DNA of 64,000 nt. It comes from Hemibagrus wyckioides. Lineage: Eukaryota; Chordata; Actinopteri; Siluriformes; Bagridae. A program made the position numbers and the translations under genes. Within the stretch, counting starts at the first letter, position 1; every line of letters starts with the position of its first letter. The notes under the pieces were generated by a model. That model was not told where the DNA came from and searched no databases. It saw nothing but the letters and a program-made list of their open reading frames with translations. Shown piece by piece: positions 27,067-40,300 of this stretch. Location: NCBI RefSeq assembly GCF_019097595.1, contig NC_080731.1, positions 9,564,571 to 9,628,570 of the forward strand. Reading direction: 5' to 3'.

Positions 27067-27072
27067 TTTATT
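27067..27072 (-). terminator. Candidate poly(A) signal of the small gene
   Basis: AATAAA on the minus strand about 200 nt after the TAA stop at 27272. No other canonical hexamer was noticed between them. Confidence 0.4.
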
Positions 27073-27271
27073 ATAGACAGGTCATGATGGATCTGAAGCC
27101 TATCCCAGGAACACAGCTTTTTTTGGGTCTTAGTTTACCAAAATGCTATTATTAAATGTTTCCACTGATATGATCAGATCTGTTGTGTTTCCCATATTTA
27201 GTGATACAGTAAGCTTTGCATTTCTCTGTACATAGACAAACAAAGCACCATTCTTCATTTAAACACTGTGG

Positions 27272-28005
27272 TTAATTAATTCTGGATGCTGGATTGATTA
27301 ATATGGTTCTTATCAAGTCCATGCGGGAGATGGAAGAGTCAGTCAAGCCAAAGCGGATGGAGGCCAGCAGCTGGAACAGTTCGGCCTCATGTGCTGTCCT
27401 CGGCTTCACCAGATAGCACAAGCGCTCTTCTACTGTGGTGAGTTTACCATCAGGTACCTTTAAAGTGATGACCAGACATAAATGTTAGCTTTTTTCTTTT
27501 TTTTTTTATAACTACCAACCTGATCATAATTATTTTAGCTCTGTGTATATTTTCTAGATTGGCTCACATAGAAGGATCAGTGTGTGGTTATGGGTAATTG
27601 CTAAGCTGGGCTGTGACACTGTCTAGGGGAAATGTTATCGCTATATATAACTATAACAGATATCTAAACAGTGATAAAAAAAAATGCATTTATACCTCTG
27701 GCGATATGTTCCACAGCCATGTCAACTCTTCATCAGTGAACTCCATCTCAGAACTGGAAACTGTTTATTGGTAATTAGTGGATTAGAATAGATGTAGAGC
27801 CTCTACAGGCACACAAAAAGGTTTATAAAGACAAATATATAATACATAATATTACAGGGATGTCTAAGACAATGTAGAGTTGATTCAGCATCACATGCAT
27901 TTGTGGATTGACTGTTACAACTCAAATATATTATAAGATAAAAGACATGTTGCATTGTACATTATACACACCAGGTGCTGTCTTTTCTATGCGACTTCCT
28001 GTCAT
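27272..28005 (-). CDS. Predicted 94-aa protein, three coding exons, not recognised
   Basis: Coding exons on the minus strand are 28005-27972 (exon 3 extends back to 28028), 27760-27696 and 27457-27272. The junctions are CCTG|gtgtgt, aaacag|TTTCC, CAGAG|gtataa and ttaaag|GTACC. The pieces are 34, 65 and 186 nt and join in phase to 285 nt ending in TAA. The product starts MTGSRIEK, has an acidic/aromatic stretch near residues 16-33 (EMEFTDEELTWLWNISPE), then a Leu-rich, probably helical region at about 41-85. No signal peptide or membrane segment is apparent. An in-frame TAA in the preceding exon supports this start; Met17 is an alternative. I cannot assign a family. It lies tail-to-head behind tars1. 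Codon use looks coding, but there is no homology evidence. Confidence 0.6.
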
Positions 28006-28192
28006 CACTGCAGATATGCTGGTAGTGGCTGCCAAAAAGAACAGGAACAAGTATGTTAAAGGGCAGATATTAGTAAAAGTAAAATTACCTAATACCTAGT
28101 TACTATTATCTCTTTAAAATAAATTCAACATAAATGAGATTTTATTTATGTTTAAGTTTTTTTCCAGACATTTTTAAGCCATTTATACTCAC

Positions 28193-28245
28193 CTAATTAT
28201 TATTGTTACAATGGGACAGCCATGCCTGCCAGGTGGAAACAGGAT
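28193..28245 (-). other. Predicted 5' UTR exon 2 of the small gene
   Basis: This is a 53-nt segment with a pyrimidine-rich acceptor ending in cag and a consensus donor AG|gtgagt. It holds a five-codon upstream ORF (M-A-V-P-L-stop). Read in the frame of the downstream ATG it contains consecutive TAA stops, so it is untranslated. Confidence 0.5.
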
Positions 28246-28774
28246 CTGAAAAAGGAAAATTTTGACATAGTCATGAGAGTCGAATAATGCTCACTAGTTT
28301 CTGAGCCCACGTTGCAGAGATGCTACTACTTAGCAGTTAGAATTACTTTGTATTATATAAAACATTTCTCATAACCATTCGGTCTAAAAAAAACAAGAAA
28401 TCTATAATATCTGCCATTATACAGACAGCCTAGACGAAGCATGGCCCAAGAGTGCAACATCAGCATTCTGCAGTATTCAGTGATTGGTAGTTATACAGAA
28501 GTTGAATTAGTTCTGCATGTTCCTTCTGTGTCTGTGTGAGTTTTCTCCAGGTTCTTTGGGTTTTTCTTCACCTTGCAAAAACAATGCAGTGGCTGATCCA
28601 CCAGAATCCTTTCCAAATTACTACAAGTGAGTGTTTGAGTAAAATATACTACAGTGACTATGTAAAATGTAATAAATTTGTTGACAAATTCATTCTAGCG
28701 ATCACTCACGCGTATCTAGAGGAAGAATTACCCACAAGGAGGAGCCAGAAGTCTTTTTAAGTTCATACATTACA

Positions 28775-28950
28775 TGCACAATGAAATTCTTTCTTCACAT
28801 ATCCCATCCTTATGGGGTTGGGGTCAAAGCACAGGGTCAGCCATGAAGCAGTGCCCCTGGAGCAGGGAAGGTTGGGGGTCTTGCTCAAGGGCCCAATCTT
28901 CTGGTCAACGAACCAGAGCCTTTACCACTTAAGCTACCACCACCCCTAGT
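28775..28950 (-). mobile_element. SINE-like repeat fragment, minus orientation
   Basis: Reverse complement of the 38.9-kb family: AATGAAATTCTTTCTTCACA, GGGGTTGGGGTCAAAGCACA, GGGTCAGCCATGAAGC, CTTAAGCTACCACC. It lies in intron 1 of the small gene. Confidence 0.7.
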
Positions 28951-28974
28951 TCATTTGTTTTGTTTGTTCCCACA

Positions 28975-29235
28975 TAGCAGACGGGTCTGGGCCAGATCTG
29001 CTGGCAGAGTTCTGGCATGGCAAGTGGTATGTCAACCAGATGTGGACCAGGTCTGGAAGTGATAGCACTGTTTATATGATGGCATGCCAGATGTGGCCTG
29101 GTTAGGGTTTGGTTTATGTGGTGCTGGCCCATGTTTGGCCCACCAGATATGGGCCACCAAAGGGCTGTCATTCTTTGTGGTATGTGGGCCGAGTGTAAGT
29201 GCATTGTCTGGGCCAGACCTATTTTGCTATCTGGG
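28975..29235. repeat. Repeat of GGGCCAGA/TCTGGCCCA words
   Basis: It contains many near-palindromic copies of GGTCTGGGCCAGATCTG, CCAGATGTGGACCAGGTCTG, GCCAGATGTGGCCTGG and GGCCCACCAGATATGGGCC. Internally repetitive, non-coding; it lies in intron 1 of the small gene. Confidence 0.7.
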
Positions 29236-29747
29236 TTTGTTCAACACTCAAACTATAATAACTCAAACATTGTTTTTGTTGTTTGTTCTCCAAAAGAGGG
29301 CGGAATAATTACTCGAACTTGTTCGTTTGTTTGTTTGTTCCCCACAGGAAGGAGATGTCATGACTCTTATCTTGTTTTCTCCATGAGGGGGGCGCTATAC
29401 TCACTTCGCTTGTGTTTTTAAGAGACCACCATATAAACTCGCCTTAAGTCACCATTATATTTGGGTCGTTTGTTTTGTTTTTTTAAGCAAAGCACGACAC
29501 AACACACCAAACATCATCCCAATATTCTTTTAATAGAAAATATGGTGAAACAAATAAATAGTGGTTTAATAGCAAAGCTCATAACAGACAAGACAGCTAC
29601 GCTAAGGAAACAAATCTGGAAATAAAGAGTTCGAGTGTTTACTGAAGCGCCACGGAAAGACTTTTCATTGTAAAACTGCGCAGTCGACCCGACATTCATA
29701 TCAAGTGAACACATCATAAGGACACCGTTTTTCGAAACGTATAATTC

Positions 29748-29749
29748 AC

Positions 29750-29793
<44 letters not shown>
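29748..29793. repeat. (AAT)n microsatellite
   Basis: About 15 AAT units, just inside intron 1 of the small gene and close to its donor site. Confidence 0.9.
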
Positions 29794-29817
29794 GTAAATA
29801 GATAAGTATTGACTCAC

Positions 29818-29935
29818 CTTAAATCCAAACGTCTTTCAATCCACCAGTATTCGCTGAGCAAGGTATAACATCATGAATGTAAACACCCAAAAACAGCAGC
29901 TATTTACTTTCCCCGTTCACATTACACAAACGCAG
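29818..29935 (-). other. Predicted first (untranslated) exon of the small gene
   Basis: A strong donor AAG|gtgagt at 29818 on the minus strand ends a candidate leader exon; the upstream boundary is a guess. It includes a 12-codon upstream ORF starting at 29874 and ending in TGA at 29836. Immediately inside the following intron lies an (AAT)n tract. Confidence 0.4.
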
Positions 29936-30212
29936 ATCCTAATTCAGCGACATGCATTACGTTTGCAAATCTAAGACATTATTTAAACGTGCCTCTCAGT
30001 TCATGTGTGTGAGTGCACTACTCTGTATACTATGCAATTGTGTTGCTCAACTTGTTTCCCAGAAATCAGCCAGTCTTTTCAGCCAAAAAGAAAGTGAAAC
30101 TATTTCTGCAATTCTGTGGTCTTACTATGCAAAGTCAGGCGTTTAGCTTTAACCGCATATGACGCAAGTGCACAAGATCAATGAAAACACACACTTCATG
30201 TATAAGACTGAT

Positions 30213-30218
30213 TTTATT
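30213..30218 (-). terminator. tars1: Candidate tars1 poly(A) signal AATAAA
   Basis: On the minus strand an AATAAA lies about 520 nt past the tars1 stop codon, implying a 3' UTR of roughly 550 nt. The UTR contains two poly-T/poly-A runs (30421-30440 and 30627-30649). It is the best-placed canonical hexamer seen before the next gene's first exon. Confidence 0.5.
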
Positions 30219-30739
30219 TGCCCCTGATTTATAAGACAGAAATCTTACAGCTTAACAAAATAGAGAAGAAAATATACCAATGAACCAATGTTTTTTTTTG
30301 GACACAGATTGACTCATTAACCCTACAACTGGATCTCCAGAAAAAAAAAAATAAACTGACTTTTGATTCATGATGGAAAAATCTGCAGATGAATCTGTAG
30401 CTATGTAAATTGAAGACTTAAAAAAAAAAAAAAAAAAAATCTTTAGATTTTAGACACATTATTGCTTTTTGTTTGTGTATGGAAATCCCGTGTGTCGACG
30501 AGGTCGTGAGACGTACCAGCAGTCAGTTGTGTTTATGGCTGCAGGGTGTGACACGACCCATCCTTACAAACGGTCAGGATGATGGAGCTGGGAGCAATAG
30601 AGCAAAAACGTGATCCGTTTTCCCTTTTTTTTTTTTTGTTTTTTTTGGGATCATCTTGCCTAGAGGCTCTGTGTTTATTTGCCTATCCCTGAGATGCAAA
30701 ACATCTTGTCAGATCGGCATGGAGTATATTATCATGAGT

Positions 30740-33700
30740 TTAAAACTCCTCTTCGGCATTACGGGTTCTCGATGCCTTCAGCTGTCTCAAGCGCTCCATG
30801 CATTCGGTCAGACTTCTTTCCCCGTGGACCTTGTTATCTCTCGTCCGCACGTTCACGGTGTCGCTGCTCTTTTCCTTCTCTCCCACCACTGCAAATGAAA
30901 TCAGTAATAAAACATTAATGGCACAAACATCATGATATAATAATACTGTATCATTATTATACTATACGCCAATCAGGCATAACATTACAGGTGAAGTGAA
31001 TAGCACTGATTATCTCCTCATCATGGCACCTGTTAGTGGGTGGGATATATCAGGCAGCATGTGAACATTTTGTCCTCAAAGTTAATGTGTTAGAAGCAGG
31101 AAAAATGGACAAGTGTAAGGATTTGACCGAGTTTGATGAAGGGCCAAATTGTGATGACTAGACGACTGGATCAGAGCAGTGGTCAGTATCTATCAAAAGT
31201 GGTCTAAGGAAGGAACAGTGGTGAACCGGCAACAGGGTCATGGGTGTCCAAGGCTCACTGATGCATGTGAAGAGCGAAGGCTGGCCCGTGTGATCCGATC
31301 CAACAGACGAGCTACTGTTGCTCAAAATTGCTGAAGAAGTTAATGCTGGTTCTGATAGAAAGGTGTCAGAATACACAGTGCATGAAGGGTCAGGGCTGTT
31401 TTGGCAGCAAACAGGGGGCAGACACAATATTAGGCAGGTGGTCATAATGTCATGCCTGGTCAGTGTACAGTACAATCATAATATAGAATAGGAAACCAGT
31501 GTTTTCTTAAGGGGTCGGGGTTGGACACGGGTCCGACTCAGAGTCATCACGCAAAAACTGTCAACAGCAATACAACACTGATTATTATGGCTGAGAGGAT
31601 AAAAAAGCTCTTCAGATGAAACAGAAAAGGCTAAAGGCGCTCAAGCTTATTACGCAACATTTTTTACCTTGATGATCTGGACCATTCTTGAAACAAAACG
31701 GTTTTCGATTTTTTTTAAATATGATGAAAAGGATATTTGAGCACTTTATACGCTGAATTTCCTCCTGCATGTCGACTCGTCTTCAGTTCCACCTGAAGCT
31801 ATGCAAATGTCTCTTATAACAAACTGCAGATATCTTTATATATTTAAAGTAACAGTGTGCAGGATTATTGAAAACTGGGGACCAAAATACTTTATAATAT
31901 GATGTTCCTGCGAGTCATGCAGACAATCCTGGCAGGAAATGTGTCACACTGTCTACGAGAGAAAGTGAGAGCAAAACAAAGCAAATATTATACTGTGAAA
32001 GGAGTTCTAGGTTTTTCTTTACTGGACAGATAAAACATTTACGCGTTCAATGATTTAATGGGAAGCTCGACTTTTCGGGTATTTGTATCATTATCCGGTG
32101 CTCAACGATAGTAATGGGGACTTTGTGTTTCTCTCTCTGGTTTTTCTCTTACAAACTCAACCACACAGAGCAGTGTGAGTCATCTGGTGGGTAACTTATA
32201 CTGACTGCTCTGTGTTTTTTCGGTGAGTGTGCTAACAATGTCCAGCTCATGCCTAATTTGTTTGACAGGTTGGAAAACAAAACACAGAGCTAGAATAATA
32301 AAATAATGAACAGAGATGAGGTAATATAACCATACAAATCGAAAAAAGATCTGATGCGAGTTTTATTCTCTATGCATGCACGGCTGTCTCCATCCTGTTG
32401 GTCCTCCTGTCTCCATACGAAAGCTAAAATTAGCAGAAATTACAGCAGGTTTTAATTTTTCAGCTGATACTCTGTAACTGAGACTCACACTAATGTACAG
32501 AATAAAAGTTTTTATTATTATTATTATTTAATAATAGCTGAAGGTGCACTGGTGGCTCAGTGGTAGGTTTCTCGCCTAACCATGCAGAAAGCCAGGGTTC
32601 GATTACCTGCCAGTGCTCAAACCCCAGACACTGGATGCAGTGCCGGTCCCAAGCCCGGATAAAAAAAATAGCCAAGTTTTTGGGAACCCTCACACACATA
32701 GGGAGCGGCCGAAAGAACAACAACAACAACATTTAATAATAGCTGAAGGGTCATGAACACTCTGATGATCTCAAAACATAGCTGTCATTATTATTTAGGC
32801 ACCTGGTGTTCTGTATTTTCAATGAAGTCTGACAATACACTAAATGTGCTTTGGCATTTGCAGCAGTGTGAACTGTGTGTTGGAGAACACGGCAATGTTT
32901 TTTTTAATACAGAGGGGTTAAATGAAAATTAAAAATCTTAGCTTGAAATGTTGCATTGTGCTTGCTTGGTAATTGCTGTAATATCATTTTTCTATGGTCC
33001 ACTGCAGGATCCTATATTCTGATAGCCAAGCTCGGCAAGAAAGTTCATAAAAACGCTCGTAAAACCACACTGGCTGCAATCAGCCTTGCGGGTGAGCTCA
33101 CAACACAGTACAAAAATGATAACCATAATGTTGAAGCAAAACGTTTTATCAAATGAATGCCTCTTTTCGAATGTACATTGTGTGAAAAGAGTAAAACGCA
33201 TTACACTGTGCCACAGGTGAATAATCAGTGGATTACAACAAGATAGTAGAGGTTTGGAGCTTTCTAGTCCATTACCTCCTCCATTCAAGTTTTACAAAAA
33301 CAATTAGGGCTACTAATCCATTCCTGGCATGCGTCATCAGTTCATTTTTCAGAACAAGAAATGCCAAACAATCCAAAAATAAATAAATAATAAAAATCTA
33401 TTCAGTTTTCAATTTCAAGGCTAATTTCAAAAGATTGTGGTTTTGCTATCAAAATAGAGACCGTGTTCATTTTCTGACCTACTGGTCAGTTACTTCTAAA
33501 CTTGCTTACCTAAAATAAAGTTGTACTGAGCCAGCTGCGCGTTTCTGATCTTCTTATTCAGAGTGCAGCCTGGATCCAGATCTACATCTGTCATCAGGCC
33601 TGCCTTGTGAAACTCTTTCTGCACCTAAACAGTTGGGGGGAAAAAAACATTAAATGTTAGCTACTGGTGTAGCGTTCTAGATGTGCTGCATTAACTGAAT

Positions 33701-34002
33701 ACTAGGAGCCTTACTCTTTGTGCGTAATCCTCACAAGTGGGTCCAACAGGCACAACCATCACCTGACGTGGGGAAAGCCACAAAGGCCTAAAAAAAAATA
33801 AATAAATAAAAGAAATAAAAAAGAAATGATGGGGTCAGCATATTAACATAAAAACCGAGTATGTGATCTGCATGAACTGCCAAGCTCTAGCAAATCCATG
33901 ATCATAACAGCACTATAAAATGTCTTACATGCAACAGACACTCTGTTAATTGTGGCATATTTTACCCATTTTCCCATTTATACTCATCCAAACTACAATG
34001 TA

Positions 34003-34047
<45 letters not shown>

Positions 34048-37000
34048 CATACGTTGTATATATATATTATATAGAGAGAGACTCATTACTTGTGATGCTT
34101 TGAATAATTAAAAACATTGTTTAGCATGATTTGTCTTATTTCTACATACCACTTCCCGCCATAGTTTTCTGTCAGGATGGCAATCATCCTCTCAACCGAG
34201 CCCAAAATAGCTCTGTGAATAATCACTGGCCTCTTCTTATCATCTCCATCATGGCTGCAGAGACAGATAGATGAAGTGATTAATGAATTTAGAGTAAACA
34301 AAAAGTACCTTCTTGTTTCTTTCTACATTTTTACACCATACACTGATTGTATTTTAGCTTACATTTGTCTTATTTATACATCTGAGCAGTTGAGGGTTAA
34401 GAGCCCTGCTTTTAAAGAGCCCAGCAGTGGCAGCTTGGTGGTAGTGTCCAGTAGCTTCTGTCCAGTAGTCTAACATCTTAACCGCTGAGCTACGACTTCC
34501 TTAATTTATTCTATTTTTCTTAATCTAAAAATTTATTTACACACCAGTAGAAGCAAATGAAAATGAGTGTAATGGAGATGGATGAGCACTAGGTGTCACT
34601 GTTGCATTAATATGATTTGTACAACGACAAAATACAGGAAATACACAGTAATAATAACAGACATAAAAAATAATAAGTAATAATAAAACTGAGGAAGAAA
34701 CCCTGCAGCAGGTAGCTTACCTGACGAAGGTTAGATTGAAGCGGATGGGGAGCTGGAAGTCCAGCTGGATGGTGGCACACTGGTGGTATCTTCCAATGGC
34801 ATCTTTGATCTGAATATCAATCTGTGGCGGGGAAAAAGTGCATAAGTGGTCAGGCAAGATGTCAAGAAAATGCATCATCCTGTTGAAAATCCTTGGCACT
34901 TTTTGTTACCTTTGGTCCATAGAAAGCACCATCTCCAGGGTTTAATACCCACTTCTCCCCAAACTCGTTTAGACTGTTCTCAAGTTGCTGTTGAAACCAA
35001 AACAAGAAAGATGATCTATATGAAAGGCACAGCATGAGTGTTCACGATGCTATCGAACTCGGTTTAAAAAACCTCATTCCAAAATCTACACCAGCACAAG
35101 AGGATTTACAAACAGAATAAAACCCAAACTCCAATGTCTAAAGCGTGCTTGGTTTGTAGAAGCTGCTGATGCGCAAAGTCAACAATCTGACAGTGCTGAG
35201 GTCCAAATTACCTTTTCAGCTTGATCCCACACTTCTGGTTCCCCAAGGAACTTCTCTGGTCTGGTGGAGAGGTTCAGTTTGAAGGTGAAGCCAAATACGT
35301 CATAGACGGCACGCAGGAACTCCAGACAGCCTTTAATCTCCGACTCGATCTAAAACGTGCACAAATTTGAACAATTAATTACAGAATATTATTACATCCC
35401 AAACGCATCATGAGTGTCTCTCTATCAATCTCTCTATTTAATTGCCAATTATATTTAGATATCTAATTGCCTATCTCTCTATCTATATGCCTGCTTCTCT
35501 CTCCCTCTCTCATCTGTGACAGATCGTGATCTCTTATATAGTCAATCATTTTGTTATTAAATATTTCTTTCATATATATTGGAATAACTCCTAAGTGGAA
35601 ACAAAAAAAATGAATGTGTTCCTATGTGTTTCTTCCTGTTTAATCAGTTCATTGACTTTTCATGTATCTACAGGTTTATTTAAAACCATCACAGCTCTAG
35701 TTTGATTTAAACAGTACTTGTTATTGACTCTAAACTACGCTCATCAAAAAGCTCCTCACCTGCTCCATGGCACAGAAGATGTGCGCATCGTCCTGCTGGA
35801 ATCGACGGACACGGGTAAGACCAGTGAGAGCTCCGGAGAGCTCGTTGCGGTGCAGCACACCAAAGTCAGCCAGCCGCAGAGGCAGTTCCCTCCACGAGCG
35901 AGGCCGATGATCAAACATCAGACTGCAGGGATATAAATAAACAGATGGAGATCAAACTGCACATCACAATGTTAAAGTGCCCATGAAATGACTCGACAGC
36001 TGCGATTTGATTCTGTAAGCTGATGCGTTTCCTCAACAGACTGCGATTTCCACAACAGCCAGTAGTGTCTGAGATGTGCCACAAATCCTGAGAAACTCAA
36101 CAGTGTTTTGTATCTTTCAGAAAACGGTTCAAACCAGGTCTTGGAATCGTACCAGTCTATGCCTTATTTATTCCTCACTACGTTAGTGTGCTTTTCTGAA
36201 GCAAGCAAAACACATAATGCTTTAGATATTAAATCAGACTTAAGGAGAAACAAGTGTCTTACCAGTGTCCAGGGCAGTTCATTGGCTTAAGAGCGAAGAT
36301 CTCCTTCTCCACCTCAAAGGAGAACATGTTCTCGCTGTAGTGCTGCCAGTGGCCGGACGTCTGCCACAGTTTGCTGTTGTAGATGTTTGGAGTGACCACT
36401 TCTTGGAAGCCCCTCTTCCTGTATTCACTCTGTGGTGCAGAAACATGATACTGTTACGTCACAAACTCAACATGCATCTACACAGCGCTCTGAACAAATA
36501 GAAGGGATACTGGTAAAAGATTTTGCTCAAAAAGAAACCGCAAGTTTAAGTAAAACCCCCGAGAACATTTGAAATATTTAGAAACACCATACAGGCGCTC
36601 TCGCATGCTTATTCTAAATGGGAGGGGATAAATAATAGGCTTATACACATGCGCACACACTAAAACATTCATAGGTGTGATGGCATTTCATCCGAGTGGA
36701 TGACGAGTGTGCTTGTTCGCAAAAGTACAATAAAAGCTTTACTCGTAAGGCAGGTAATACAGGCACTTCAGCAAAAGATGCTAAATATACACAGCCTCTG
36801 ACGGGAACACTTCAACAACACACTCCTCCTTCACTGCCAGCAGAGTCTACCTCATCCATGACAGACAGACCCAGACAAACAGAGTTCACTAGGCTCACAG
36901 AATTATTACAAAAATAGCTGTGCGTGAAACCTAATACACAAAACCTAACTATCTAAACTAGTAGTCTAATGCTAGTTACAAAATAATACAATGAAGCTTA

Positions 37001-37265
37001 TATAAATGGTTGCTTTCATATTTTGAAGGTCTGGCAAAAATTTGACATGAATTTTATCTAAAGATGCTTGTTATTCTGTGCTTGCTTTGGCCTCCAAGCA
37101 CTTTTAAAAGTGTGCATGAAGCAACAGTCATGGTACTGAAACACACCCTTATCTAGCTTTCCACTCATCACGCTTACACAGGGGTGCAGCAATGGGAGCT
37201 TATCCCAGGGGACATGGGACACAAGCTTCATCAAGGGCACAGGGCACAATGACACACGTACGTAC

Positions 37266-37310
<45 letters not shown>

Positions 37311-40300
37311 TAGAGAGAGAAAGACACACAGAGACAGAGAGTTGGAGAGAGAGAGACACACAGAGACAGACACACAGACAGAACAGAAAATTTAAAGATG
37401 CTAATCAGGTTACAATGTATGTATGTATACATTGGGGGAGGAAACCCCTGAAGCACAGGAAGAACATGCAAACTCTTCCCACAGCTCAAACTGTTCCCTG
37501 TTCTCTATGCTTAGACATATTCGATGCTTCTTAAATGAACCTATTATTTATTCACACAGTAAAACAGCATAGTATAAAATTCCTACGCCATTTATTTAAC
37601 ACAGGCTTATGAAGGCAACGTTCTGCAGTATTTTCTACACTGGATGTCAAGCAGAGAAAGCTTACCCTTATAAACTCCACCAGTGTGTTGTAGATGTAGG
37701 CTCCCTTTGGGAGGAAGAAGCAGCTACCCGGGCTGAGATCATGGAAGAAAAACAAGTCCTGTTCCTGGAAACAAGAAACAACAACAGCGTGTCGGTGCGA
37801 TTGTCTGCATTCGAGACACAAAGATTGACTTCATGCATGAGAAGGAGACAAAAAAAAAAAAAGGACAACAGCCACAAAAAGACTTAATGAAATAACAAAG
37901 CAGGGGGAAAAAAAAAAACTGGCAAAATGCTCAGGCTTCTGATTATCATTCTCGCTTTAGCTGTGACAAAGTGGTCCCCGTGTGCCCATCGGTGTGCTCC
38001 CTGGCAGATGGTGCATTAAGGAGACAGACATCTGCCAGCTTTACCCCCTGGCCTCACTGAGAGTTAACAGAGAGCACACAGGAGCACTGGGATTCTCCAC
38101 ACATGCACCAGCTATACTGAAAGCGTGGACGGCTTGCAGCCCGAGTCATTTACACACCGGGAAGACTCCTTACTTATCACGTCCATGGTTTCGCTGCTGG
38201 TTTTATCAACAATGGATCAAGACAGTTTAATTACCAACAGCCGTCTTTCCTCACAAACACTAAACCTAGTTCTGCTAAAGGACAAGAAACCTAGAAGTTC
38301 AGGGGTGGCTGCTCAATAAATACCTCTTTATTCTTAACAGCTGGAGAAAAAAAACAAACCTGGGACTCAACCGTGCAGACAAACGCACAAGAAATAATAC
38401 ACTGCCAGAGCTGTTGTTTAGATTGCGTATGCAAACAATGTGCAAGGTGTTTTTTTTTAGAAACAAACAGCTCGCATGGCAAGAAAACATAACCCTATTG
38501 TAACCTGCACTACAAATAATCCTAATCAGCTAATATAAATATACCGAACCTTACCACAGACATGCTAGCGTGTGACAGATGCTACATGATGCAAACACAT
38601 GCACAGGTTTAACTGCAATCTGAACAAATGTTTATAGATACAAGCTGAGTGGATAAGCATACTTTAAATAGTATATACAGACTGTAGGTAATGTTATTTT
38701 AGCTATTTCCCCAGATGTGCGTAAAGCAGTGAGAACAATATCTAATGCTTAATAATTAGTAGCATTTCCTTTAAGTGACCCCTGCCTTTCACCCTATGTG
38801 TGCTGGGAGAGGCTCCAGCAGATCCCCGTGACCCTAATTAGGAATAAGCGGGTATAGACAATGGATGGATGGATGGATTTCCTTTAAGTGAATCAAATTC
38901 TGCTTTTTCATTTAAAGCAGTGGTGTGTCTCCCATAATGCAAAGGCCCAGCCTTTGTTGATTGGAAGATCGAGGTTCAAGGCCCAGCACCACAAAGCTGC
39001 CATCATTGGGCCCTTGAGGCTCCCAGCTCCAGGGGTGCTGCATCATGTCTGACCCTTTGCTCTGACTCCAAACCTCCAAAAATGGGAGATTTCTCTGTGC
39101 AGTAATGTATATATGACAAATAAAGGCTACCTAAGCTCCAGAGGTGCACGCTTTTGCCTTTACATTTGAATTTTTTCTTCGTAGGAGACGTACTGTCGCT
39201 TTAATTGGCAGAAAACAGAACAAAAGGAAAAAGGACACAGGGAGTGCAAGACACATTTGCAGCTACTTTTGCCAACAATAGCTAGGTGATATGTCCTGTG
39301 AATTTGTGAACCTTTCGTCTGAGCCAAAATCAAACATGAAGATGCGAGTAATTATTAAGCTGCGGTTCCACAGATCAGATCTAATGACGGCAGAATATAA
39401 TGCGTGTACAATTATGATTTATGCGGTAATGGAACTGATCCTTCATCTACATGAAAATCTTTTGCACTACATAATCAATACTTCACAACCACCGTGCCTC
39501 AGATGGTTGAATTCCTGTACAGCCATTTCCCATCTGTTTTAATTAAGAAATGCCATTAATTGCATTGGATTCACTTAAAACGTAGTTTAAGGATTATCTT
39601 CTTTGCCTACTTCTTAAATCGAACATTAAATTCAAGACATCGCTTGATGTGAATCGCTTAGATCCAGTATCGCACCACATCAAAGTGGCTCTAATCCGCA
39701 TCATTTTTTTTTTCTTTCCTATCAGCAGATGGAAAATGTATTAAGATGCACATCATCTCAAGATAGATATTCAGCCTTACTCAGCACCATGAAATACAAC
39801 TCAGCAATCTCGGTCATGCATGATGATCAAACTTATGATGTGTGGGTGATACCTTATCACAATACCTAATGAGATCTTCAAGCTATGATACAGTATTTAG
39901 GCTTGAGAGCAAAATACCAGCAACATGGTGGATTTCACACTATCTATACAAGTAAATAATTTAAAAAGAAATACAGCAGAAATTATCCTTATTGTCCAAC
40001 CAGCCGTGGTTCAATGATTCAGTTTGATGCCTTATAACATTACCCAAGATACACCTTAGAAAAACTTTGTTTTTTACAGAAAATAAAAATGTATTGAAAT
40101 ATTGATATCATCTTCAGCTTTATGTGGCCTTTGTGTATTCTCAAATCCCATCCCACTGTACATATAAGAGCAGAAATTTTAAAAACGCTCTCATTCTGTA
40201 CGATATAAAGGCAGTAAATTAGTGACGTAAATGACAGCTCTGCATATCCATGTCCATACCCGTCCCAGTTTGCGGTGGTCTCTGTTCTTAGCCTCTTCTT

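Larger units (their letters stand above)
28246..29817 (-). other. Intron 1 of the small gene, repeat-bearing
   Basis: This holds a tRNA-type SINE fragment (28775-28950), a repeat built on TGGGCCAGA/TCTGGCCCA words (28975-29235), TTTG runs (29320-29340 and 29463-29485) and an (AAT)n microsatellite (29748-29793). A 67-codon minus-strand frame at 29514-29717 lacks matching splice context and is not called. Confidence 0.4.

Noticed and set aside
29514..29717. 67-codon minus frame with a hydrophobic C-terminal stretch in intron 1 of the small gene
   Set aside because: No donor or acceptor places it in the transcript and the codon use is not convincing.
30421..30440. Poly(A) run considered as a retroposed-copy tail
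   Set aside because: It lies in the tars1 3' UTR with no retrogene upstream and no target duplication seen.
32541..32620. A and B box pair resembling a tRNA gene
   Set aside because: The anticodon arm and acceptor stem do not form a tRNA, and the (AAC)n tail and extended 3' body mark it as a SINE.
36265..36501. Plus-strand frames overlapping tars1 exons, for example 36265-36501, 35718-35936 and 40191-40442 read-through
   Set aside because: They are antisense or intron read-through shadows of tars1 exons.
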